Assembly: GCA_025059875.1 (NCBI GenBank)
Contig: JANXCT010000001.1
Location: 248,001 to 312,000 of the forward strand
Source: Candidatus Kapaibacterium sp.
Lineage (GTDB): Bacteria > Bacteroidota > Ignavibacteria > Kapaibacteriales > HRBIN21
Reading direction: 5' to 3'
Length of the DNA: 64,000 nucleotides
Positions 35,179-43,120 of this stretch are shown here, one piece after another; the first letter of the stretch is position 1; every line of letters begins with the position of its first letter. A program made the translations under genes and the position numbers. A model generated the notes under the pieces. The model searched no databases and was not told where the DNA came from. It worked only from the letters and a program-made list of their open reading frames with translations.

Positions 35179-36011
35179 GGCGTCCGGCACCCCTCTACTG
35201 TGAGCACTTGCGCGAACTTGATTGTGACGCGGTTCAGGTTCGGTGGAAGCGTCCCAGGACGGATGTCTTCGATGAGCACAGCGAACTCCGCTCCACTCTT
35301 TGCCCGGTAGTAGTAGACCTCGCCGATACGGACCCGGATGTCTAAAGCAGGCTGGAGGAATGAGCTTAAGAGCTGGACGATGTCCAGTGGCACGGGGACG
35401 GTCCCTGTGACATCATTGCCCTGGGCATCCAGTACACGGAGCACAACATCGTCCGTGGCTCGCTGGGTCGGTAGCCCTCTCCCGAAGAGCGAGGCCGAAC
35501 GGGCCGCTGCGTTCAACTGCCCCAGACGAGCTCGGAGGTAGTTGACGAAGTCCTCTGCACTGGCCGAGAGGAGTGGATCGGGGAGGCGCTCAATCCAGCC
35601 AGCAACGCGGATCCATGCCTCTGGCGGGTTGGTTGTGGGGTCTACCTCCACCACCATCCAGTCCCCCTGCATAGTCCAGTTTGGAGGGCGGACCGTGACG
35701 GCTTGGGCCGTATACGTCTGGCCCTGGTCCACGAAGCTCTGCTGCCCTAAGACTAAGAGCTGTCCTAAGGCAATGCGATCGTCGTTCGGCAGTGATCCGG
35801 AGCTGGCCGGTGTAGAGGGGAAGAGGAAGGTGTGGATGGAGTACGTCGGCACGGGTACACCCCGTGCGGCATCCCAGCGGGGGTCAAACTGCGTAATCGT
35901 GGCCTCTCGAACCCTGACGTCCGAGAAGGGATCGGGCTGCAGCTCCGGACAGGTACAGGAGAGGCTCAGCACGAGCAAGGAGCTCAGCATAGTGATAGTG
36001 CGGATGTGCAT
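35175..36011 (-). CDS. Putative lipoprotein of unknown function
   Basis: 278 residues. MHIRTITMLSSLLVLSLSC is a lipoprotein-type signal with Cys19. The mature part is mostly beta and contains no motif I recognise; segments such as WMVVEVDPTTNPPEAWIRVA and VRIGEVYYYRAKSGAEFAVL suggest a compact periplasmic domain. GGAG lies five bases before the ATG at 36011; the open frame continues upstream only as overlap with the neighbouring gene's end. It sits third in the four-gene operon, between a lipoprotein with a predicted barrel and the PorE-like protein, so a role in the same envelope complex is inferred. Confidence 0.7.
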   Translation of the reverse strand: MHIRTITMLSSLLVLSLSCTCPELQPDPFSDVRVREATITQFDPRWDAARGVPVPTYSIHTFLFPSTPASSGSLPNDDRIALGQLLVLGQQSFVDQGQTYTAQAVTVRPPNWTMQGDWMVVEVDPTTNPPEAWIRVAGWIERLPDPLLSASAEDFVNYLRARLGQLNAAARSASLFGRGLPTQRATDDVVLRVLDAQGNDVTGTVPVPLDIVQLLSSFLQPALDIRVRIGEVYYYRAKSGAEFAVLIEDIRPGTLPPNLNRVTIKFAQVLTVEGCRTP

Positions 36012-36039
36012 GATCTCCTCACTCCGCAAAGGGACTTCC

Positions 36040-37209
36040 TCAGAACGTGACGCCGACGCGGAAGAGCCAGGCATTGAGCCGCCGGCTGGAGGGCACATTC
36101 TGGAAGCCGAGCAGGTTGGTCTCTTCACCAATCGCAATCGAGCGCCAAGCAACGTCTGCAGCAAGGTCAATCCAAGGGGTCAGCGTAATCTCGACCCCAG
36201 CTCCCAAGCCCCAAGTGATAGGTAGGCTGAAATCTACCTGTGGCAGCCGTCCGGAAGCCTCTAGATCGCGGAGGAAGCGGACGCATTTGCTACAGTCTTG
36301 TCGCTGCGACAGCCAGAAGCGCGCCATCCGAAGCGTTAGACGGTCCAGGCTAGCGCCGAGCTGTGCGAAGAGATAAGGTCGTATGCATCCACTGACAGGG
36401 GCGGTGGAACCAATAGCTTCCTCTATCTGGGCCGAGATCTCTTGGGGGCCATGCATCGGGTCGAAGATAAACCGCTTCTGTGTCTCCCGCCGTACTCGGT
36501 GGTTGCCGATCTGGTACCGGACATGGAGGAGCGTTAGCGGACGCCGAAGTAGCTCGCTGCGGAAGGAGTTGTACACAGGAATCCCAGAGCTGTAGAGGAG
36601 CCCAATTCCCCACTCGCGGTAGGTTCCTAAGCGTACTCCTGCGGCTACCTCGCCGAGGTAGCGGAGTCGGCCTATGCGGCTGTCGCGGGTGGGAACGTCG
36701 CTGTAGAGAGCCGCCGTGCCTCGGAGTTCGAGGAAGTACCATCCAAAAGCCCGCTCCGGACAGCGAATAGTCAGCCCTGGGAGCTCTACGCCCAGCGGTA
36801 GACAATCGCACTCACGGGCACGCACGGGGATGGAACGGATTCTGGGGATGCGTTCGGTGACGGCATAGGTTTCCACGATGTCCCAGCCACCGTAGCGGCT
36901 CGTGTCCAGCCCAAAGCGGAGGGCAATGTTCTGAAGCTGCACTACTGGGACTTGCCAAAATTGGGGACGCTCACCTTCCGTCTCAGCGGGTCGGAAGAGC
37001 AGGATTGTATCATGCCCACCGCGAGGGTTTGGGCGGATCTGGAGTTCTACGGCCGTCCCTCGGACGAAGAAACCGCCGTAGAGCGTGTCCTGGAGTGCAT
37101 TGCGCCACTGGGAGACGAACTCTGGTCGGATGCGGAGGATGTCGTCGTACTGTGGTGGGCGAGTACATCCAAGGAGTAGTACGGCAGCAACCCAGTACCA
37201 GTGCTTCAT
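36040..37209 (-). CDS. Putative lipoprotein with outer-membrane-barrel-like C-terminus
   Basis: 389 residues. MKHWYWVAAVLLLGC is a lipoprotein signal with Cys15. The middle and C-terminal parts alternate hydrophobic and polar residues with Gly and aromatics (LRYLGEVAAGVRLGTYREWG, LFRVGVTF at the very end), and the terminal Phe fits an outer-membrane barrel. A Cys-rich stretch (ARECDCLPLG, RQDCSKCVRF) is unusual. No known family was recognised. The ATG at 37209 overlaps the preceding stop as ATGA, so expression is coupled to the 182-residue protein upstream. Confidence 0.68.
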   Translation of the reverse strand: MKHWYWVAAVLLLGCTRPPQYDDILRIRPEFVSQWRNALQDTLYGGFFVRGTAVELQIRPNPRGGHDTILLFRPAETEGERPQFWQVPVVQLQNIALRFGLDTSRYGGWDIVETYAVTERIPRIRSIPVRARECDCLPLGVELPGLTIRCPERAFGWYFLELRGTAALYSDVPTRDSRIGRLRYLGEVAAGVRLGTYREWGIGLLYSSGIPVYNSFRSELLRRPLTLLHVRYQIGNHRVRRETQKRFIFDPMHGPQEISAQIEEAIGSTAPVSGCIRPYLFAQLGASLDRLTLRMARFWLSQRQDCSKCVRFLRDLEASGRLPQVDFSLPITWGLGAGVEITLTPWIDLAADVAWRSIAIGEETNLLGFQNVPSSRRLNAWLFRVGVTF

Positions 37210-37754
37210 AGCCCCAACCGGAAGTGAAGTCCAACAAGCCAACTGCGGACGATTGGACGGGCTTCATCCCGCAGGAGGATATTCCACAGTGCATACTGCC
37301 CCGAGGCTTCCAGGAACCACGAGCAGCAAGGATCAGAGAAGGGGAAGACAATCCCAGCGCCGATAGCCGTTCCCAGTCCAGCAGGCAAGGCACCGTCGCG
37401 GGCATTGATGCCGTTAGCAAGGAGCCCGACGTGGGCATACAGTGGTACCTGGGTAGGATGCCATGGGAAGAAGCGGAGGGCAGCTTCAAGGCTAACGACC
37501 TCTTCGTACTTCGGGGGTAGCGGGCGGTGCCGGATCTCGCCAGAGTCGCGCATCTGCAGCCGATAGTAGTGGACGCCTACAAGTCCCCACAACTGGCAGT
37601 ACTGCCGAGAGCCCAGCACGAGACTGCTGCCGTAACCGATTCGGACCGCATCGTTGACCTCCCTGTACGGTATCCACACTGTAGGACCGATCCCCGTGAA
37701 GTTGAGCTGGGCAATTGCGGGAAGGCTCAGTAAGCAGACGAGAAGCAACCTCAT
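37206..37754 (-). CDS. Small outer-membrane beta-barrel-like protein
   Basis: 182 residues. Signal peptide MRLLLVCLLSLPAIAQ, then eight or so amphipathic strands (YGSSLVLGSRQYCQLWGLVG, LYAHVGLLANGI, LVGLHFRLGL at the end), the size of an eight-stranded barrel. I do not recognise the family; it is too short to be PorP/SprF. It is the first gene of the four-gene envelope operon. A promoter-like box (37898) and an inverted repeat just before the start codon (37762-37799) suggest a long leader. Confidence 0.7.
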   Translation of the reverse strand: MRLLLVCLLSLPAIAQLNFTGIGPTVWIPYREVNDAVRIGYGSSLVLGSRQYCQLWGLVGVHYYRLQMRDSGEIRHRPLPPKYEEVVSLEAALRFFPWHPTQVPLYAHVGLLANGINARDGALPAGLGTAIGAGIVFPFSDPCCSWFLEASGQYALWNILLRDEARPIVRSWLVGLHFRLGL

Positions 37755-37761
37755 TTGCTTT

Positions 37762-37799
37762 GCCCATCTGTTGTTGACCTGACTTGCGCAGAGATGGGC
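37762..37799 (-). repeat. Inverted repeat in the leader of the envelope operon
   Basis: GCCCATCT and AGATGGGC are perfect complements 22 bases apart. On the minus strand the second arm ends eight bases before the ATG at 37754, so a folded leader would occupy the ribosome binding region. This could control translation of the whole coupled operon. Confidence 0.45.
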
Positions 37800-37897
37800 G
37801 TCCGATAAGCTACCGTCGCCCAGTGCCTACATGAGCCCTCTGCCCTCGGGTGACGAGGATAGCTCGTACAGGCAGTGTTGTACCATAAGACCTGCCG

Positions 37898-37905
37898 CAA
37901 AAATA
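37898..37905 (-). promoter_or_regulatory. TATTTTTG promoter-like box for the envelope operon
   Basis: Reads GCGTATTTTTGCGG on the minus strand, a TAnnTTTG match 144 bases before the first start codon. The contexts at 57707 and 11824 are similar (GCGTATTTTTG). The leader would be about 137 bases. Confidence 0.45.
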
Positions 37906-38059
37906 CGCTCCATATGCAGCCCTGTGATCGTCGGAGCCAGAATGTTAGCGTGACAGAATTGCAACGAGTTGTGACATTCTAAACACGCCGTTCCAAGAAG
38001 ACACGCCAGGCTTGATGCAGCCGTCTTAGTAACTATTGTGTCACAGTCATCAGCTTGTG

Positions 38060-38977
38060 ATGGCGAGTTTAGCTGAACTCAAGCAACAATTCCGACAGCG
38101 TGATCGGGTCATCCGGGCACTAACCGTTGACGGTGCTTTTCGTGGGGTCGTGGTCAAGAACACCGTCGTAGCGCAGACAGCGCAGTCCCGGCATGGGTTG
38201 GAACCCGTTGGAGCTCGCCTGCTGGCGCAGGCTCTGGCGAGCGCCTCTCTCTTGGCCTCGTTCCTCAAAGGGGAGGAGCGTATCATAGTGGAGGCCGAGG
38301 GGGATGGGCCAGTCGCTGTCGTTGCGGCCGAAGCACTGCAAGTCGGAGAGGTACGGGGCTACGTCCGCTATGCCACCGAGCGGTCCGATGGCCTGCCACT
38401 AGCGGCGCATCCGTATCCCCTAGGGCGGCACGGTCTCTTCCGCGTGGTACGTATCCTCTACAACCACGTTGAGCCAGTCGTCAGCGTCGTGGAGCTCCAG
38501 CAAGGGGATATCGCTGCGAACTTGGAGTACTACTTTGAGCAATCGGAACAGATCCTGACGGCTGTTCGGTTCGACGTTGCTTTCACTCCCGATGGCAAAA
38601 TCAGCGCTTCAGCAGGGTTACTGGTGCAGACGATGCCCGGAGCTGCGGCCCATGTCATCCTCACCGTAGAACGTCGCCTGCAGGAGCTCCCTCCGCTGGC
38701 GGAGCTACTTACCGCTGGCGTTGCTCCGGAGGAGATTCTGAGCCGTGTCCTCCCGGAGACTTTCATGGTGCTCAACAACACGCCGATTGACTTCTTCTGC
38801 CGCTGCTCTCTAGAGCGCTTCAAAGAGCTCTTGGCGACACTGACCTACGAGGAGGTCAGCGAAATGCAACGCTTAGGGCAGAATGAGTTGGTCTGCCAGT
38901 ACTGCAGCGAGCGCTACCAGCTACGGGATAGCGACTTTGCTGAGGTCCTCCAGCGGATTCGAGCACGCATGAATTAG
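38060..38977 (+). CDS. hslO: Redox-regulated chaperone Hsp33
   Basis: 305 residues, the normal length. N-terminal core: FRGVVVKNTVVAQTAQSRHG, LKGEERIIVEAEGDGPV and GEVRGYVRYA. The redox switch has both Cys pairs, CRC in IDFFCRCSLERF and CQYC in ELVCQYCSERY, which bind zinc when reduced and form disulfides on oxidative stress to activate holdase function. The ATG at 38060 gives MASLAELKQQF; an upstream in-frame ATG at 38036 is possible. The end converges with the foldase gene, sharing TTAG as both stop codons. Confidence 0.95.
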   Translation: MASLAELKQQFRQRDRVIRALTVDGAFRGVVVKNTVVAQTAQSRHGLEPVGARLLAQALASASLLASFLKGEERIIVEAEGDGPVAVVAAEALQVGEVRGYVRYATERSDGLPLAAHPYPLGRHGLFRVVRILYNHVEPVVSVVELQQGDIAANLEYYFEQSEQILTAVRFDVAFTPDGKISASAGLLVQTMPGAAAHVILTVERRLQELPPLAELLTAGVAPEEILSRVLPETFMVLNNTPIDFFCRCSLERFKELLATLTYEEVSEMQRLGQNELVCQYCSERYQLRDSDFAEVLQRIRARMN

Positions 38978-41034
38978 CGTCGGCGTGCCAAGCCCCAGAT
39001 AGCAGCGAGCGCTGCGGTGTTGATCTTGACGGGGAAACGCTGGCGTAGGCGCTCTAACCACTGTTCCGTCAAGCGCTGCTGCTGGAGCTCCTGGAAGGCT
39101 GGAGCGAAGTCTGGGATAGCCTCTTCAAAGCCCTTCTGTCGTGGGGGCTCGTAGTCGTTGATCCGGAGCAGGACGAAGCCGTTCTCGTATGGCAGGGGGC
39201 CTATGATATCACCTTTCTTTGCCTGCTGCTGCTCTGCAAGGGCGGCGAGCTTGTTCTGCTTGGGTGTGAGCTTGCCCCAGTGCCCTTTCTTCTCTCGGTA
39301 GCCAGGGCGCTGAGTATACTGTTCAGCTAGCTTTGCAAAATCCGCACCTGCATCGAGCTGAGCCCGGAGTGTTCGGGCAAGAGAGTCGGAAGTGACGTAG
39401 ATTTCGCTGAGGTCGTAGACAGGTTCGGTGTAGTAGCGGTGCTTCGTGGTGTCGTAGTAAGCCCGAGCAGCTACGGTGTCAAAGCGGCTGAGCTTGCTCC
39501 AGACCTCTTGGTCCTCGACGCGGAATAAGAGGAGTCCATCCCGGAACTCCCGGAGTAGGCGAGCGAACTCAGGGTCCTGGCGCTCGAGGCCACGGCTAAG
39601 GTAATCCACGATTGCCGGGGTCGTGGCCCGTTGGACCGTTTGTAGGAGGTTTGCGGAGCGCAGAGGAAGGGTACGGTAGAAGGGCTGTGAGAGGGTGTCG
39701 ATGAGATGCCGCACGGTAACGGGTTGGAGATGACGACAGAGGTAGATCGGCTGGTCGAGCAGTGCTGTCGGGATGCGGGTAGCCCAAGCGGTGTCAGAGG
39801 GGTTGTTCGTTGTATCAATGGAGCTGACGAAGGCTTGGTAGACAGGTGTGTTCCATTGACAGCCCCAGGCTGTGCGAACCGAGTCCAGAAAGCGCTGGCG
39901 GTCCTCCTCGAAGTAGAGCCGGCGGTAGAGTCGCCGAAGAGTCTCGCGTTCCTCCTCTACCGCGTAGCGCTTCGTCGAGTCGCGGCGGATGATATGGACA
40001 CCGAAGCTTGTGACGGTAACCGTTAGGCCTCCATCGGGGATGGAGAAGAGCGCGTTCTCGAACTCCGGGAGCAGGCGGCTGGGGATGTTCTCGAAGCCTA
40101 GTGAGCGAGTGTACCAGCTTCCGAAGCTCCCGCCACGCTCGGCCGTGACATTGTCAATGGAGTTCTGGCGAGCTATCTCAGCGAAGTCTGCTCCGGACCG
40201 AAGGAGCTGTAGTAGCGAGTCAGCTTTAGCTAAAGCTGCAGCCGTATCTCCGTTAACGATAGGCAGAAGGATGTGCCGCGCCAATACGGCAACTCGGGGC
40301 TCTCGTTGCAAGAGCTTGACGACAAAGTAGCCGTGGCGGGTACGAATAGGGGCTGGGTAGAACTGCCCGGGCTTGAGTTGGTATGCCACGTCCTCAATTG
40401 GCCGGAGCACCATCCCGCCGGTAATGAAAGGGAGGATACCGCCTTGCTGGGCCGTTTCGCGATCGTCGGAGGAGTCCCGGGCGAGAGTCTCGAATGGCAC
40501 CCCTTGCTGCAGTAGGGCAATGGCTCGCTTTGCCCTCTCGTATGCAGGCAAGGTGTCCTGGTCAAAGTTCTGTGAGAAGAGCATGATTGCCAGCCGCAGC
40601 TCCGACTGGCGGCGCCGTAGGAGCTCTTCGACAGCGGGTTCGACAAGGCGCTTGTCGAAGAAGTACGTCTCGGCCAGCAGACGACGGTGGTTCTCAAACT
40701 CCCGCAGGAATGCGGAATCTTTGTCCAGTCCGCGGGAGAGAGCATCCAGGACTTTCAGGCGATAGTTGATGTAGAGCCGCAGGAAGGACTCGACGCTATC
40801 GCGCGGGACTTCGTAGAGTCGGGTGTGTTGGCGGGCGGTATTCCGACGGTATGCTTGCTCGAGCTCTCGGTATGTGATCTTCTCTGGGCCGACGGTAGCA
40901 AGCTCTTGCTGTTCGATCCGAGAGATGTGGATAGTCCGGGCTTTGGTCTTTTTAGGAACGACCTGCTGGGCTGCTATGCAGAGGGTACTGCTGGTGGCCG
41001 CCACGACTATCCATAGCCCGTACCGGAGACCCAT
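38974..41034 (-). CDS. SurA/PpiC-type periplasmic peptidyl-prolyl isomerase
   Basis: 686 residues. Signal peptide MGLRYGLWIVVAATSSTLCIAAQ, a SurA-like N-terminal helical region (YRELEQAYRRNTARQH, LRLYINYRLKVLDAL), then a first parvulin domain (QGVPFETLARDSSDDRETAQQGGILPF), a second (HILLPIVNGDTAAALAKADSLLQLL with GGSFGSWYTRSLGFENIPS) and a third, C-terminal one (LDAGADFAKLAEQYTQRPGYREKKGHWG, IIGPLPYENGFVLLRI). Such proteins escort outer-membrane and secreted proteins across the periplasm. It sits after the fibronectin-type gene with its own promoter-like box, consistent with serving the large secretome around it. Confidence 0.9.
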   Translation of the reverse strand: MGLRYGLWIVVAATSSTLCIAAQQVVPKKTKARTIHISRIEQQELATVGPEKITYRELEQAYRRNTARQHTRLYEVPRDSVESFLRLYINYRLKVLDALSRGLDKDSAFLREFENHRRLLAETYFFDKRLVEPAVEELLRRRQSELRLAIMLFSQNFDQDTLPAYERAKRAIALLQQGVPFETLARDSSDDRETAQQGGILPFITGGMVLRPIEDVAYQLKPGQFYPAPIRTRHGYFVVKLLQREPRVAVLARHILLPIVNGDTAAALAKADSLLQLLRSGADFAEIARQNSIDNVTAERGGSFGSWYTRSLGFENIPSRLLPEFENALFSIPDGGLTVTVTSFGVHIIRRDSTKRYAVEEERETLRRLYRRLYFEEDRQRFLDSVRTAWGCQWNTPVYQAFVSSIDTTNNPSDTAWATRIPTALLDQPIYLCRHLQPVTVRHLIDTLSQPFYRTLPLRSANLLQTVQRATTPAIVDYLSRGLERQDPEFARLLREFRDGLLLFRVEDQEVWSKLSRFDTVAARAYYDTTKHRYYTEPVYDLSEIYVTSDSLARTLRAQLDAGADFAKLAEQYTQRPGYREKKGHWGKLTPKQNKLAALAEQQQAKKGDIIGPLPYENGFVLLRINDYEPPRQKGFEEAIPDFAPAFQELQQQRLTEQWLERLRQRFPVKINTAALAAIWGLARRR

Positions 41035-41075
41035 GGCAGAGCCCTTTAGGAAGCACAGTTAGACACGCAGGCCCA

Positions 41076-41083
41076 CAAAATTA
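41076..41083 (-). promoter_or_regulatory. TAATTTTG promoter-like box before the SurA/PpiC gene
   Basis: Matches TAnnTTTG on the minus strand. It begins at the TAA stop of the upstream Fn3 gene and lies 42 bases before the foldase ATG. Confidence 0.42.
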
Positions 41084-43105
41084 CGGGGTAATAGTAGCGG
41101 CGGTGGAGGGGGCACTCCAATTGCCGGTGGTCAAGCTGCGGAGTCGGAGGCGGTAGTAGTAGAGCTGTCCACGTCGAACGGCTGTGTCCAGAAAGCGCCG
41201 CTGGGCGATTGGGAGTAGGGGCGTGATTGGCGTAAAGCGCTCCCCGTCGGTGCTCCGTTCTACGATGATGGCAGCGTCTGAGGAGGCGACTTCTCGCCAA
41301 ACGATGACGACACCCTCTGGAGTAGCGTAGACGGAATCGAGAGTGGGGGGCGCAGGGGGACGGGTGCTGTATGCTTGCCCGGCAATGCGCCCTGATGGCA
41401 TGGAGAGGTTGAAGGCGCTGTCGATTGCAACGAGCTCATACCAGTATATCCGCCCAGGCTCAACGAGGGAGTCTCGGTACTCTCGAGCCGTTCCTTCTAT
41501 CGGCTCACCCCCGTTGAGCGTGATAGGGGACTTGAGGGTATCTTCGTACCGATTGAGCCAAAAGCCTAGGAGATCACTGGCAGCACCGATTTGCCAGCGG
41601 AGTCGGATAGCGCCGTCCTCTGCGACTGCCTCTGTGAAGTACGGAGATGGTGGGGGCACGATGTCAGGCAGGAGTACCAGTACTGCAGGCGTCCAGTCGC
41701 TACGGTTTCCGCGGCGGTCGACAGCACGGACTCGGTACCAGAAGGTCGTGCGCCCGGCTTCGGGGGTAAGGATGTCCGTGAACGTGGTGTCTTCCAGGAT
41801 GTGGGTGCTCACGAGCGTAAACTCATCTATGGGTGAAAGGGCGCGTGCGACCTCATAGCCCCAGACGTCTTGAGCCATGCTACGGGTCCATACGAGGCGA
41901 GCCTTCCCAACTTCGCCGTAGCCCATGAAGTACCGTGGAGGTGGCGGCGGGATAACGTCGGGCACTGGTACGATGTGGGGGAGTGAGAGATCGCTCTCTT
42001 CCCCCTCTTCGGTGACGGTAGTGACTGCGTACGCGACGTGCTCGGCGGGGAGTTCCCCAGGCCAGTCTACGATCCTGCGGACATCTGCTGGTAGGGGGTG
42101 CGGGGTCAAGCGGACTCGGGCGGTATCCATGCCAAACGGCCATCGGTAAACGTGGTAGCCGGCAGCGCGGTAATCCTGCGAGGCCTCCCAGACGATAATG
42201 ATGCTGTCCCCCTCGGGCCGAGCAACAACACCGTAGGGAGCTAAGATTGGGCGGGCATCTCGGGCCACGACAGCAACGGGTTCGCTCCAGGGCCCTTCGT
42301 GTCCGAAGACGTCCACAGCGCTGACCCGGTAGCGGTAGAGTTTGCCTTTCTCCAGTCCTTCCACATCGGCGTAGAGGTACTCAGCAGGAAGGTTCTCGTC
42401 TATCCAGAGCGTGATGATAGGGTCTTCAGTCATGCGAATGAATCCTGTATCCCCTGGTGCTTGGCGCCAGACATGGTAGCCCCAGATGCCCCGTGCTTTC
42501 CCACCCTTGAAGTCCCAGAGGAGCCGGATACGGAGGCTATCGACAGCCTTTCCTTGCAGGTTCTTTGGAGGCTCTGGAAGCTCTCGGGACCCCGCCAGTA
42601 CGTCCAAGACCTCCGCAACGACGGAGTCACCAATGGCAACAGCGTAATCGTAGCGCCGTCCACTCCGGGCAGTCGTGTCGTGATACGTAGTGCCAAGGAC
42701 CGGAGCAACGCGAGGGAAGTCGTCGATCAACATCTCCTGCAGCAGTCCCAGGAGCTCGCGGCGGACGGAGTCTGGCTCTCGCGGGTCGGCAGCGGCTGTG
42801 ATGATAAGCTCAACTGTGTCGAGCCATCCAGGGGAGGCATCGGCCGGTGCATACGGCATCCATTGGGTCCTCGGGAGTCGGCGTGTGACCGCCAACGGCT
42901 CATAGACATTCTTGCGGCTCTCACGGCGTAGAATTCGGTACTCTGCGGGCAGGGGGCGATCTAGAGGGAGGGTCCACGCTAGGCGGATACCCACACTATC
43001 GCCCTTCGCCCAGAAGAAGAGTCGGGGCTGCGGCCGTGCAGCTATTGTGCTGCAGAGGAAGACCCCCACTGTGGCGCCGAGCCAGAAGGCCCTTCCCTTC
43101 CCCAT
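41081..43105 (-). CDS. Exported fibronectin type III repeat protein
   Basis: 674 residues. Signal peptide MGKGRAFWLGATVGVFLCSTIAA, then about five to six Fn3 repeats showing the family's Trp and Tyr positions: RIRLLWDFKGGKARGIWGYH, SIIIVWEASQDYRAAGYHVY, KARLVWTRSMAQDVWGYEVA, AIRLRWQIGAASDLLGFWLN and GVVIVWREVASSDAAIIVER, each followed by a Y-R-V-x-A-V-D strand. No enzyme domain and no clear T9SS tail: the end, LTTGNWSAPSTAATITP, is the last Fn3 strand. It is probably a periplasmic or surface scaffold. It lies 15 bases after the giant gene, so the two form one unit. Confidence 0.82.
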   Translation of the reverse strand: MGKGRAFWLGATVGVFLCSTIAARPQPRLFFWAKGDSVGIRLAWTLPLDRPLPAEYRILRRESRKNVYEPLAVTRRLPRTQWMPYAPADASPGWLDTVELIITAAADPREPDSVRRELLGLLQEMLIDDFPRVAPVLGTTYHDTTARSGRRYDYAVAIGDSVVAEVLDVLAGSRELPEPPKNLQGKAVDSLRIRLLWDFKGGKARGIWGYHVWRQAPGDTGFIRMTEDPIITLWIDENLPAEYLYADVEGLEKGKLYRYRVSAVDVFGHEGPWSEPVAVVARDARPILAPYGVVARPEGDSIIIVWEASQDYRAAGYHVYRWPFGMDTARVRLTPHPLPADVRRIVDWPGELPAEHVAYAVTTVTEEGEESDLSLPHIVPVPDVIPPPPPRYFMGYGEVGKARLVWTRSMAQDVWGYEVARALSPIDEFTLVSTHILEDTTFTDILTPEAGRTTFWYRVRAVDRRGNRSDWTPAVLVLLPDIVPPPSPYFTEAVAEDGAIRLRWQIGAASDLLGFWLNRYEDTLKSPITLNGGEPIEGTAREYRDSLVEPGRIYWYELVAIDSAFNLSMPSGRIAGQAYSTRPPAPPTLDSVYATPEGVVIVWREVASSDAAIIVERSTDGERFTPITPLLPIAQRRFLDTAVRRGQLYYYRLRLRSLTTGNWSAPSTAATITP

Positions 43106-43120
43106 CCCTAAGTTCCCCGA

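Larger units (their letters stand above)
37755..38059. other. 305-base divergent upstream region between the envelope operon and hslO
   Basis: No convincing gene. On the minus strand it holds a TATTTTTG box (37898-37905) and an inverted repeat (37762-37799) for the envelope operon. On the plus side, next to hslO, there is a short palindrome TGTG-T-CACA at 38037-38045 but no clear promoter. The hslO start has no obvious Shine-Dalgarno sequence. Confidence 0.6.
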
